Assembly: GCA_964619955.1 (NCBI GenBank)
Contig: CAZUJF010000029.1
Location: forward strand, 1-64,000
Direction of reading: 5' to 3'
DNA from: JACQFK01 sp964619955
Lineage (GTDB): Bacteria > Planctomycetota > MHYJ01 > JACPRB01
Length of the DNA: 64,000 nucleotides
Under the pieces are notes generated by a model. That model made no database searches. It saw only the letters and a list, made by a program, of their open reading frames with translations, and was not told where the DNA came from. This document shows, one piece after another, positions 43,053 through 52,300 of the stretch (within the stretch, counting starts at the first letter, position 1; every line of letters begins with the position of its first letter). Made by a program: the position numbers and the translations under genes.

Positions 43053-44606
43053 CTACTGCTCCTTGCCCGCGGTCGTGCCCGGCCACTCGTCCGTGCGGAA
43101 GGGCGTCGCGGGCAGGCCCTCCTTGCTGAAGAGGTTGCAGACCGGGTTGTTCGCCCAGGCGTAGCGGACCGCGACGGGGGCGGAGACCTGCTCCGACCAG
43201 ACCTCGATCTGGTTCTTCCCCAGGATGCGCGCCTGCGCGTGGACGAACTTCCTGTCCTCGCCCGCGATCGTGCAGCCCTTCACGGCCTGGACGTCGAAGG
43301 CGTAGAGCCCGCCGCCGACGTGGTCGAACGTCAGCACGAGGCGGCCGTCCTTCTTCTCGCAGGATTTGTAGGTGGGCGAGCGGTGGGGGACGGCGACGCC
43401 GTAGTCCTTCGCGAGCGCCCAGCGGGCGAGCCGCATCCCGACGGCCTGCTTGTTCCGCGGATGGATGTCGCGGCCCTCGCCGACGTCGATGATCACGGCC
43501 TCGCCGGTGTTGGGCAGGGCGGATATCGTCATCGTCTGGGCCTCGCGCAACTCCGCCCAGGCGCTCTCGGCGGGGTCCGGCGTCTCGGCCATGTAGTCGG
43601 CGAGCTGGACCCAGTAGAAGGGGAACTCGCCCTGGCCCCAGACGTCCCGCCAGTTCCGGATCATCAGCGGGAAGAGATGCCGGTACTGGTACGCGCGTCC
43701 CGCGTTGCTCTCGCCCTGGTACCAGATCGCGCCGCGCAGGCCGTAGCCGATCACGGGGTTCAGCACGCCGTGGTAGAGGTTCGCGGGGCGGTGGTTGCTG
43801 CCCACCGGGCTCTGGGGCGGACGGGGCCTCACGGGCGCTTCCTTGCCCGCCTCCTTCGCCTTCCGGGCGTCCGCCTCCCATTTCTCGAGTTGCTTCTGGG
43901 CGTCCGCCTTCAGCTTTTCCGGGTCGAAGGCCGCGACCCGGTCGTCCCAGCTCTTCAGCAGCGGACCGTAGCGTTCGTGCGCCTCGAGCACGTCCCGCCT
44001 CACCCAGGCCTCGGCGGCCGAGCCGCCCCAGGAGTTGTCGATCAGGCCGACGGGGATGCCGAGCGTCTGGTGCAGCTGCCGTCCGAAGAAGTAGCCCACG
44101 GCCGAGAAGGACGCGGCCGTTTGCGGCGTGACGGCCTCCCACTGCCCCTTGAAGTCCGTGAGCGGTTTCTGGGAGGCCACCTGCGGGACCGAGATGACGC
44201 GCATGAGAGGGAATTTCGCGGTGGCCGTCTCGAGATCGGCGTCGTTCGCCTGCGAGAGGTTCCAGGCCATGTTCGACTGCCCGGAACACAGCCAGACCTC
44301 GCCGACGAGGACGTCCTTGAGCGCGAGCGAGTTCTTGCCCGTGATCGTGAGCGTGCGCGGCTCGGCGGACACGGTCATCGGCGTCAGCACGATCTTCCAG
44401 GCGCCGTCGGCCCCCGCCGTGGCGGAGTGTTTCTGCCCGGCGAACTCGACGGTGACGGCCTCGCCCGCGTCGGCCCAGCCCCAGACGGGCACGGCCTTGT
44501 CCCGCTGCAGCACCATGTGGTCGCCGAGGATGGGCGGGACCTTGACGTCCCCGAAGGCCTGGGCGGCCGCGCTCAGGACGAGCGTCGCGATCGAGATCGT
44601 GCGCAT
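43053..44606 (-). CDS. Secreted sialate O-acetylesterase (SGNH-type)
   Basis: A 517-aa secreted esterase. Block I of the SGNH fold is GEVWLCSGQSNMAWNL with the Ser nucleophile; IDNSWGGSAAEAW and IWYQGESNAGRAYQYR are typical of the DUF303/sialate acetylesterase family, and a late Asp/His is in the VQLADYMAETP/GEGRDIHPRNK region. An N-terminal beta domain (20-100) matches the E-set part. It releases acetyl groups from sialic acids or xylan. It follows the DUF1080-ThuA gene by 10 bases, suggesting a shared transcript. Confidence 0.93.
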   Translation of the reverse strand: MRTISIATLVLSAAAQAFGDVKVPPILGDHMVLQRDKAVPVWGWADAGEAVTVEFAGQKHSATAGADGAWKIVLTPMTVSAEPRTLTITGKNSLALKDVLVGEVWLCSGQSNMAWNLSQANDADLETATAKFPLMRVISVPQVASQKPLTDFKGQWEAVTPQTAASFSAVGYFFGRQLHQTLGIPVGLIDNSWGGSAAEAWVRRDVLEAHERYGPLLKSWDDRVAAFDPEKLKADAQKQLEKWEADARKAKEAGKEAPVRPRPPQSPVGSNHRPANLYHGVLNPVIGYGLRGAIWYQGESNAGRAYQYRHLFPLMIRNWRDVWGQGEFPFYWVQLADYMAETPDPAESAWAELREAQTMTISALPNTGEAVIIDVGEGRDIHPRNKQAVGMRLARWALAKDYGVAVPHRSPTYKSCEKKDGRLVLTFDHVGGGLYAFDVQAVKGCTIAGEDRKFVHAQARILGKNQIEVWSEQVSAPVAVRYAWANNPVCNLFSKEGLPATPFRTDEWPGTTAGKEQ

Positions 44607-44616
44607 GTGAGGTCCC

Positions 44617-46149
44617 CTACTTTTTCTTCGCGGGTTTGGGCTTGTCCAGGTTCGCCTCCAGCTGCTCCTGGGTGGGGTCGGCGGACGGCACCCCTTCGGC
44701 GGGCACCTCGCCCCCCGCGATCCAGAGGCAGGCGTTGAGCACCACCTTGCGGTGGTTGGGGTTGCCCCAGTTCCAGTGCCGGTGGCCGCCCGTGAAGCCG
44801 AAGCCGCGGGCGCCGTCGGGACGCTGGCTCACCCACATCACGTGCTCCGCGGTGCCCTTGCCGATCTCGGCGCGCACGGCGGGGTTGCCGCTGTGGGGGC
44901 CGTCCTTGCCCTGCCGGGTCGAATCGGGCGGCACGGCCGAGAGGATCGGCGTGACCCCCGACATGCCCTCGCGGAAGCGCATGTGGTAGTACCACTCGTC
45001 GTTGATCTCGTAGGGCTGGACGCCGCGCGAGACCGGATGATCCGGATACTTCTCGAACTTCGCCGTCCAGTGGGGGTTCACGGACCAGTTCGTCTCGAAG
45101 TAGCCGCCGATCCAGTCGAGAAATTTATCGCCGCTGGGTCCCTTGGGGGTCTCGACCCCGTAGTGGAGGCAGCCCATGCCGACGCCTTTCTTGTTCAGCG
45201 CGTCGACCTCGTCCAGGCGCTTGTTGGCCAGGTGTCCGCCGCCGCCGTCGCAGTAGATGACGACCGCGTTCGCGTTGTCGAACGCCGTGGGATCCTTGGG
45301 CCAGCCGTGTTTGTAGACCGTCGCGACGACCGGCAGTTTGCTCTCGTTGAGGCCCTTGGCGAGGAGCAGGCAGCCCGCGTAGTGCTCATGGTCGCCGTAG
45401 CCGTGGCTGGGGCCGCCCGAGATGAAGACGACCTTCTTCGCCCCCTCGAGCGGCAGGCGCTTGAGGCGGATGTTGCGGAACTGCACCTTCATCGGCGGCC
45501 CCGCGTGCAGCTGCAGCGCGAGGATGCCGCTGCGGCGGCGCTGCTCGACGTCGTCGTCGGAGCACTCCGCCGTCACGTTCCCGTTGATGCGGTGGACGAG
45601 CAGGTTGCCCTTCGCGACGATGTGGTACTCGTTCCAGTCCTCCTTCTTGATCTTGGACTGGAGCTCCTTCGAATCGCCGACGTCGCCGGTCTTCTTCGCC
45701 TTGTGGTCGGCGCCGATGGAGGTCTTCTGGCCGCGGGGGCAGAGCATGCCGCGGTAGCGTTCGCCGTAGAGGATGCCGGAGTAGGTGTCGCCGGCCTCGA
45801 AGTCGGCCTGGTAGCCGCCGACGACCCAGGGGGCGTCCTTCACCTCGAAGCTGCGGTACTGGATGCCGGAGTTGCCGCCGACGATCTTGTACTCGACCTT
45901 GAGCTCGAAGTCGTCCGTTTCGCCCAGCCGCCAGATGAGGAAGGTGTTGCCCTTGGTGGGATTCTCGGCGGTGGTCTGCCCGGTGATCGAGTCCTCCTCG
46001 ACCTTCCAGAAGCGGGGATCGCCGTCCCAGCCCGTGAGATCCTTGCCGTTGAAGATCGATTTCCAGCCGTCGGCCGCCGCGTCCTGGGCCGGCAGCGGCG
46101 CGGCCGCGCAGAGGCCCAGCACGAGTCCCATCACCCCGGTGAGTCGCAT
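44617..46149 (-). CDS. DUF1080 (3-keto-disaccharide hydrolase-like) and ThuA domain fusion
   Basis: A 510-aa secreted protein. After the signal peptide, DUF1080 covers about 25-235 (SIFNGKDLTGWDGDPRFWKV and NSGIQYRSFEV). A ThuA domain follows at about 240-500 (KVVFISGGPSHGYGDHEHYAG, GCLHYGVETPKG). ThuA/ThuB act in 3-keto-disaccharide metabolism, and DUF1080 is now linked to cleavage of 3-keto-glucosides, so joining the two in one chain makes sense for processing oxidised sugars. It lies upstream of the sialate esterase. AGGAG precedes ATG 46149. Confidence 0.92.
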   Translation of the reverse strand: MRLTGVMGLVLGLCAAAPLPAQDAAADGWKSIFNGKDLTGWDGDPRFWKVEEDSITGQTTAENPTKGNTFLIWRLGETDDFELKVEYKIVGGNSGIQYRSFEVKDAPWVVGGYQADFEAGDTYSGILYGERYRGMLCPRGQKTSIGADHKAKKTGDVGDSKELQSKIKKEDWNEYHIVAKGNLLVHRINGNVTAECSDDDVEQRRRSGILALQLHAGPPMKVQFRNIRLKRLPLEGAKKVVFISGGPSHGYGDHEHYAGCLLLAKGLNESKLPVVATVYKHGWPKDPTAFDNANAVVIYCDGGGGHLANKRLDEVDALNKKGVGMGCLHYGVETPKGPSGDKFLDWIGGYFETNWSVNPHWTAKFEKYPDHPVSRGVQPYEINDEWYYHMRFREGMSGVTPILSAVPPDSTRQGKDGPHSGNPAVRAEIGKGTAEHVMWVSQRPDGARGFGFTGGHRHWNWGNPNHRKVVLNACLWIAGGEVPAEGVPSADPTQEQLEANLDKPKPAKKK

Positions 46150-46275
46150 GGTTCTTCTCCTGTCGTAAACTCCAGGTGAATCGACGCTGACTCACCCCGA
46201 GTGTGTTACACGAACGGCACCCCTCTTGGGGAGGAATTTCGCTCGGGGCGGGCGGGCTGGAGGATGGCGGGGCGC

Positions 46276-46710
46276 CTATTGGGGTGGGGAATCGGATTTG
46301 TACAAGACAGGCTTCCCGGCTGCACTGGCGAGAAGGGTGGCCAATTCTTTCTGCTTTGCCTTCTGAAGTTCAGGATCGCTTTCGAAGAATGGCCAGCCAC
46401 GAATAACCGCATGGCGAGGAGGCGGCTCATCCGGGAACAGGGTCAACCTGGCTTCAAGGACCGATTGGGCTCTCAAAATCCCCGCTCCATAAAGCGTGCG
46501 AGCGCCTGCTGCGAGCAATCCCAGCTTCCAGAGTTCAGTTGAAGGATCCGATCCATGCCGAGAAACGGAAGTTTCCCGATCCTTCGGGTTCGGGAGGAAT
46601 GCCGCCGGCTTGACCATGGTGGAGTTGAATTGACTGCTCTGCGTGAGGAATCTGGCCAAGTCCTCCGCAGCGTCGATCTGGTCAGGCAACCCGGAGGGCA
46701 GTGGTCCCAT
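46276..46710 (-). CDS. Third protein of the TIGR04255 cassette
   Basis: A 144-aa protein with conserved-looking blocks: SSQFNSTMVKPAAFLPNP, ETSVSRHG, ELWKLGL and RHAVIRGWPF. I recall relatives next to TIGR04255 genes in scattered bacteria but cannot assign a fold. It starts 29 bases inside the end of the preceding gene. Base composition is lower in GC than the flanking DNA. No catalytic motif is evident. Confidence 0.6.
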   Translation of the reverse strand: MGPLPSGLPDQIDAAEDLARFLTQSSQFNSTMVKPAAFLPNPKDRETSVSRHGSDPSTELWKLGLLAAGARTLYGAGILRAQSVLEARLTLFPDEPPPRHAVIRGWPFFESDPELQKAKQKELATLLASAAGKPVLYKSDSPPQ

Positions 46711-47233
46711 GTTTTACGATAGTTAGGATTTCGTTCAGGATCCGCGGGGGCAATGAGGCTCCGTCGAACTGCACAACTCCGTGCCCTTTGTCCGTCCCGT
46801 CCAACCAGGCGAAGGCCAGACGGTTGCTGCTTCCAACGCTCAATGAAAGCAGTCGGTATCTGGAGTGAATCCAGTCAAGGGAGACAGCCCCATCCGGCTC
46901 AGGGGCGCATTCGGGCAGGGGGAATTCATCGGGCAGATTGCGCACCAAGACTTCCGCTTTCACCACAGCTGCCGGGTCGATGCCACGTGCTCCATTTCCA
47001 TCCCAATTGCCTTCTGCGCACTCGCGCTTCATGGTTTGGAGCTGCTCGATCAATCGAGATTTTCCCCCGAACAAACTCTGGGAACAGGTGGCGGTTTCCA
47101 TGATCGCGGAGGCTGCTCCCCTCGCATCATCCGCGGATGAGGAAACAGCGCTGCTCCCAAGGTGGGCATACACGCTCATGGCGGCGTAGCCCATGAAGCC
47201 GAATCCCGTGGTTATCGAAAGAGGAGTAGGCAT
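46682..47233 (-). CDS. Second protein of the TIGR04255 cassette
   Basis: A 183-aa protein starting at ATG 47233, 22 bases inside the end of the TIGR04255 gene. It has a WDG-type block (EGNWDGNGARGIDPAAVVKA), then LPDEFPLPECAPEPDGAVSL and LDWIHSRYRLLSLSV, a pattern seen in small proteins that accompany TIGR04255 proteins. A hydrophobic N-terminal stretch may be a membrane or signal segment. The overlaps on both sides show tight coupling. The function is unknown. Confidence 0.6.
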   Translation of the reverse strand: MPTPLSITTGFGFMGYAAMSVYAHLGSSAVSSSADDARGAASAIMETATCSQSLFGGKSRLIEQLQTMKRECAEGNWDGNGARGIDPAAVVKAEVLVRNLPDEFPLPECAPEPDGAVSLDWIHSRYRLLSLSVGSSNRLAFAWLDGTDKGHGVVQFDGASLPPRILNEILTIVKHGTTALRVA

Positions 47234-47967
47234 TCGTCGGTCAACGTCCTTCTGAATATATGGTTCTTCAAGTCCCTCAGTTCTAGAATCTTTGCGAGAA
47301 TCGAAGGCCAATCTGCGACCGATCCCGTGTGGGGGCTCAGGACGCAGTTGTCGAAAATTATGGGCAACGTTTCACCTTCCGGTGACTGCGCGGTGAGGAC
47401 GGTGTTGATCTGGTTGCCCGTCTTCTTCTCCGTCAGCGACTGCTGGATCAGGAAGCCTGTCAGGATATCGCTCTCTTGATCGGGGATAGAAGGGCCGATC
47501 CGGAAGTATCTCTCAAGGTTTATGCTCGTATCCTTCCTGGGCAGCAATATTCGGTTGATGTAGCGAAGGCGGATCAGCCGGATTCCGATGGGCGATGCCA
47601 CCTTGACGTAAAGATTCCAGGTGCGCTCTATCTCCGGAAGGTAGTCGTCCAGTGCTGAGTAGGGGGCAAGGCGGTTGAATGAGAAGCCTTTCGCCCTGAC
47701 CTGAATGAGCTGCTTTCCGTCAGCCTGGTGAAACTGATAGGCCTGTACTCCATGCCGCATCGATTGGCTGGAGATGCCCCTATCCGTCACTTCGATCTTA
47801 TGCGCATCCAGGAATTGAGTCTGAAGCCTGGGGTATTGAGGTTGGAACTGTTCCCGGGCTGATTGTTCAAGAGTCTCGATCGCTTGACCCGGCGGCAGGT
47901 CGCATTCGATGTCGAGTACGGCCTCCACAATCGGGGGGTTCTTGATGTCGACCCCTGCTTCATTCAT
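47212..47967 (-). CDS. TIGR04255-family protein
   Basis: A 251-aa protein with the family's opening signature IKNPPIVEAVLDIECDLP and the internal block GIRLIRLRYINRILLPR. TIGR04255 proteins are sporadically distributed and uncharacterised. ATG 47967 was chosen: TATACT lies 11 bases upstream, with no Shine-Dalgarno. The gene leads a three-gene overlapping cassette of visibly lower GC than its surroundings, which suggests acquisition as a unit. The role is unknown; a defence or stress function is speculation. Confidence 0.85.
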   Translation of the reverse strand: MNEAGVDIKNPPIVEAVLDIECDLPPGQAIETLEQSAREQFQPQYPRLQTQFLDAHKIEVTDRGISSQSMRHGVQAYQFHQADGKQLIQVRAKGFSFNRLAPYSALDDYLPEIERTWNLYVKVASPIGIRLIRLRYINRILLPRKDTSINLERYFRIGPSIPDQESDILTGFLIQQSLTEKKTGNQINTVLTAQSPEGETLPIIFDNCVLSPHTGSVADWPSILAKILELRDLKNHIFRRTLTDECLLLFR

Positions 47968-48092
47968 GGTGTTGCTCAAGTATAGCAAATCATGCCATGC
48001 CATGACCTTCGCCGTGGCTGCCGGTAGGGCGGCAGCCCAATTGTCGCGATATTGATCGGGGACAAGCTGTCACGAGGTACACTTTTGAAGTG

Positions 48093-48827
48093 ATGAGCAA
48101 GCGCCGGCTCGGGGGGCTCCTGGTCCTGCTCCTGGGCTGCACCTCGAAGGAGGCTGAAACCGTGTCGTTGATGCAAGCCGCCGCCGCGATCCCGCCGCTC
48201 GACGCCGCCGCGCCCGCGAAGGCCGAGACGATCAGCTTCGCGGTCGGCTGATTCTGGACTCCCGACTCCAGGTTTGGAGTCCTGCCCGGCGTCGTCCGCA
48301 CCCGCGTGGGCTACGCGGGCGGCACGCTGGAGAAGCCGACGTACCATCACATGGGCGACCACACGGAGTCCATCCAGGTGGACTTCGACCCCGCCGTCAC
48401 GAGTTTCGAGAAGCTGCTGGACCACGTCTGGCGCTCGCACAACCCCTGCGCCGCGGCGTACGGCGTGCAGTACCGGAGCATCGTGTTCTACGAGAACGAA
48501 GCCCAGAAGGCGCTCGTGGCCGCGAGCAAGGCGCGGATCGAGGCGCAACTGGGCAAGCCGGTGAAGACCGCCGTCGAGAAACTCGCGACGTTCTGGCCCG
48601 CCGAGGACTACCACCAGAAGTACGCCCTTCGCGGGGAGGAGACGCTGCTCCAGGAGTTCCGGACGCTCTACCCCGGCGAAGCGGCGCTGCTGAGGTCCAC
48701 CGTCGCGGCCCGCCTCAACGGCTACATCGCCGGGGACGGGAACCGCGCCCGGCTGGAACTCGAACTTCCCAAACTCGGTCTGAGCGAGGCGGGGCGGGAA
48801 CGTCTGCGCCGCTACGTCGTGCGTTAG
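48093..48827 (+). CDS. msrA: Peptide-methionine sulfoxide reductase A, lipoprotein, probable selenoprotein (in-frame TGA at catalytic position)
   Basis: A 244-codon frame reads through an in-frame TGA at 48249-48251 (codon 53). It encodes a lipoprotein signal (GGLLVLLLGC, C16) and the MsrA domain. The family's catalytic motif GCFW appears as G-TGA-FW (FAVG, stop, FWTPDSRFGVLPGV), then VRTRVGYAGG, DHTESIQVDFDP, GVQYRSIVFYENE and WPAEDYHQKYALRG. The TGA exactly replaces the catalytic cysteine and a SECIS-like hairpin follows, so selenocysteine is the likely reading. A start at GTG 48306 would drop the active site. TACACT lies 9 bases before the ATG. A point-mutated pseudogene is the alternative. 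Confidence 0.88.
48249..48282 (+). promoter_or_regulatory. Bacterial SECIS element of the MsrA gene
   Basis: The hairpin directly after the TGA has stem GACTCC (48264-48269) and GGAGTC (48276-48281) closing a six-base loop AGGTTT (48270-48275). The loop starts 18 bases after the TGA. In E. coli fdhF, the apical loop is AGGUCU at 17 bases after the UGA, and its G and U bases contact SelB. The bulged U of the fdhF stem is absent here. An alternative stem GGACTCC (48256-48262) with GGAGTCC (48276-48282) competes. Confidence 0.8.
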
Positions 48828-49207
48828 CGGGGCTGCTTGCGGAAGCAGTCGCGGCAGTAGACCGGACGGTCGCCGCGGGGCTTGAAGGGCAGGTCGGTGT
48901 CGATCCCGCAGGCGGCGCACTTCGCGATGAAGACCTCCCGCGGACCGGGGTTGAAACTGCGCGGCGGAGGCGGGCCCCCCGGACGCATCGGCATCGGCGG
49001 GCCTTCGCGGGGCGGACCGAACGTGGGACGCGGCCCCCGGATCTGCCGGCGGTCGTCGTTGCGCATCCGCTGCATCTGGCGGCAGACGGGGCAGCGCTTC
49101 GGCTCGTTGCGCAGCCCCAGCATGGCGTGGTGCTCCTGCTGCCGGCTGGACCAGATGAAGTCCGCGGTGCAGTCCTTGCACTTCAGGGGCTTGTCGACGA
49201 AGGGCAT
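48824..49207 (-). CDS. Zinc-ribbon protein with Pro/Arg-rich linker
   Basis: A 127-aa protein. ATG 49207 begins MPFVDKPLKCKDCTADFIW; a first zinc ribbon has CKDC and CPVC, then a Pro/Gly/Arg-rich linker and a second ribbon with CAAC and CRDC (KCAACGIDTDLPF, VYCRDCFRKQ). This matches the common planctomycete/proteobacterial CxxC-CxxC zinc-ribbon family. It is tail to tail with msrA, overlapping by four bases. Nucleic-acid binding is possible; the role is unknown. Confidence 0.82.
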   Translation of the reverse strand: MPFVDKPLKCKDCTADFIWSSRQQEHHAMLGLRNEPKRCPVCRQMQRMRNDDRRQIRGPRPTFGPPREGPPMPMRPGGPPPPRSFNPGPREVFIAKCAACGIDTDLPFKPRGDRPVYCRDCFRKQPR

Positions 49208-49392
49208 CAGGGTTTCCGTATTAGCGTACGCCGTTCCGCGCCGGGGCATTTCACCCGCGCCTTCTGATTAGACTCCGAAGCGCGCGCTTCAGGCAAGGAT
49301 TTGTTCCCCGCGCCCCCGGACGGCCTGAAACCCCGGCCTCCGTCGGGGTGTAAGGTTGCAGGAGCGGCAGGCGATCGGCCCTCTTCACGCTC

Positions 49393-52300
49393 ATGAAACG
49401 AATCCTTCTCGTCCTCCTGGCCGTCAACCCCGCGCTGGGCGGCGTCCCCCAGGCCGCGCCCGCGGCGGATCCGGACGGCGTCGAATTCTTCGAGAAGAGG
49501 ATCCGCCCCGTTCTCGTCGAGCGCTGCTACTCCTGCCATGCCGAGGGCGCGAAGGCGATCAAGGGCGGCCTCCGCCTCGACACCCGGGAACTCACGCTCA
49601 AGGGCGGCGATTCCGGCGCCGCCGTGGTCCCGGGCGATCCCGACAAGAGCCTCCTCATCCGCGCCGTGCGCTTCACGGACGAGGAGCTCCAGATGCCGCC
49701 CAAGAAGAAGCTCCCCCCCGAGATCATCGCGGACCTGGAGGCCTGGGTGCGCCGCGGCGCCCCGGACCCCCGCACGGGAGGGCCTGCCGTGAAGTCCCCG
49801 GACCAGGAGAAGGCCGCCCGACACTGGGCGTTCCAGGCCCCGAAGGAGCCGGCGCTTCCTGCCGTGAAGAACGCGGCGCTGGCGAAGTCCCCGATCGACG
49901 CCTTCGTGCTCGCGCGCCTCGAGGAGGCCGGCTTCAAATTGCAGCCTGCGGCCGACAAGCGCACGCTGCTCCGCCGCGCCTTCATCGACCTCGTCGGGCT
50001 CCCCCCCGCGGCCGCGGAACTCGAGGCCTTCGAGGCCGACGCCTCCCCGGACGCCTTCGCGAAGCAGGTCGACGCGCTCCTCGCCCGCCCCGCCTACGGC
50101 GAACGCTGGGCGCGGCACTGGATGGACGTCTCCCGCTACTCCGACACCAAGGGCTACACGTTCCAGGAGGAGCGCCGCTTCCCGTATTCCTACACGTACC
50201 GCGACTGGCTGATCCGCGCGTTCAACGACGACCTGCCCTACGACAAGTTCCTGACCTACCAGGTCGCCGCCGACCGCATGAACCTCGCGGGGGCCGAGCA
50301 GCGGCACCTGGCCGCCATGGGCTTCCTCACCCTAGGCCGGCGCTTCCTCAACCGCATCCCCGACATCATCGACGACCGCCTCGACGTGCTCTTCCGCGGC
50401 ACGCAGGGGGTCAGCGTGGGTTGCGCGCGCTGCCACGACCACAAGTTCGATCCCATTTCGACCAAGGACTACTACTCCCTCTACGGCGTCTTCGCGAGCT
50501 CGATCGAGCCGAAGGACCTTCCGCTGATCCAGATGGGAGAGAAGTCGAAGGAGAACCTCGCGTACGAGCAGGAGATCGCGAAACTCCAGGGCGAGGTGCA
50601 GAAGTTCCGCGAGACCCGCCACAAGGAGATCACGGCGAAACTGCGCGAGGTCAAATCCGTCGCCGCCTACCTCGAGGCCGCCCAGGAGGCCCGCGGACTG
50701 AAGGACGACGAACTCCGGAAGCTCGCGGAGAAGCGCGACCTCTTCGCCCACGTGCTCACCCGCTGGCGCGATCTGCTGGATCGGACGGCCAAGACTCCGG
50801 ACCCCGTCTGGATCGCCTGGCACGCCCTCGCGGCTCCGAAGCCGGGCGTGCCCGCCGGGGCGGACCCGAGGTTCGTCGAGGCCTTCAAGACGCCCCCGAC
50901 GTCGCTCAAGGACGCCGCGGCGCGTTATGCCGCCGTGCTCGTCGCGCTCAAGGCGCTCGACGCCGAGGGCAGCCCGCCCAACCCGCCGTTCGCCGAGCTC
51001 GACCGCGTCTACACCCGTGCGGACCGGGACAAGCAGAAGCAGCTGGAGAACAAGGTCCAGGCCGTGCAGGTCAGCCACCCCGGCGCGCCGTCGCGGGCCA
51101 TGGTCCTCCAGGACGGCCCGATCCACGAGCCCCATGTCTTCATCCGCGGCAATCCGAACAGCCTGGGCGAGAAGGTGCCGCGCCAGTTCCTCTCGATCCT
51201 CTCGGGGCCCAAGCGCGAGCCCTTCAAGGACGGCAGCGGCCGCCTGGACCTCGTGCGCCAGATCGCCTCGAAGGAGAACCCGCTCACCGCGAGGGTCCTG
51301 GTGAACCGCGTCTGGGCGGAGCACTTCGGCCGCGGGCTCGTGCCGACGCCCAGCGACTTCGGCCTCCGGAACGACCCGCCCTCGCATCCCGCGCTGCTCG
51401 ACTGGCTGGCGCTCCGCTTCATGGAGGACGGATGGTCGGTGAAGAAGCTCCACCGGCGCATCCTCCTGTCGGCGGCCTGGCAGCAGCGGAGCGACGACGT
51501 CCCGGCCGCGCGCGAGAAGGACCCCGAAAACACGCTGCTCTGGCGCCAGAACCGGCGCCGCCTCGACTTCGAGGCCATGCGGGATTCGATGCTGTCCGTC
51601 AGCGGCCTGCTCGATCCCGCGATGGGCGGGCGGCCGGTGCAGATCAGCGAGAATCCCACCGCGCAGCAGAAGATGCAGGCGGAGACCATCGTGAACACGG
51701 TGGGGGACCCCGGCCAGGAGCGCAGTTCGAAACGGCGCTCGGTCTACCTCTATATCGACCGCCAGAACCTGCCCAACACGTTCCGGAATTTCGATTTCGC
51801 CAGCCCGGACACGCACAGCCCGCAGCGCTTCATCACCACGGTGCCCCAGCAGGCCCTGTTCCTCATGAACAGCCCCTTTGCGGTGGAGCTCGCGGTCGGC
51901 CTGATCCAGCGTCCGGAAGTGGTGCGTGAAAGCGACGTCGAGCAGCGCATCGCCGCCCTGTACCGGACGGTCTACGGGCGCGCTCCTTCCGCGGCGGAGC
52001 AGACGCTGGGCCGCGCCTACCTCGAGGGCGAGGAGCGCTCCGGTCCGGCGCTGGCCGCCGGGCCCTCGGGCTGGCAGCAGGGCTACGGCTCCTATGACGA
52101 GGCTTCAAAGCGGCTGAAATCCTTCACGGCGCTCCCGCATTTCGAGGGCGGCGCCTGGCAGGGCGGCCGCAAGATGCCCGATCCGAAACTCGGCTGGCTG
52201 CTGCTCACCGCCGAGGGCGGGCATCCGGGGGCCGTGGCGGCGGGCGCGACCGTGCGCCGCTGGGTGGCTCCGAAGGACGCGGTCGTCTCCATCACGGGCG

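Noticed and set aside
46220..46240. CCCC/GGGG hairpin after the TIGR04255 cassette
   Set aside because: The stem is only four pairs and no T-run follows on the minus strand, so it is not a convincing terminator.
48306..48827. A start of msrA at GTG 48306
   Set aside because: It would remove the catalytic position, the lipoprotein signal and the GxFW region although all are encoded in frame upstream of and around the TGA.
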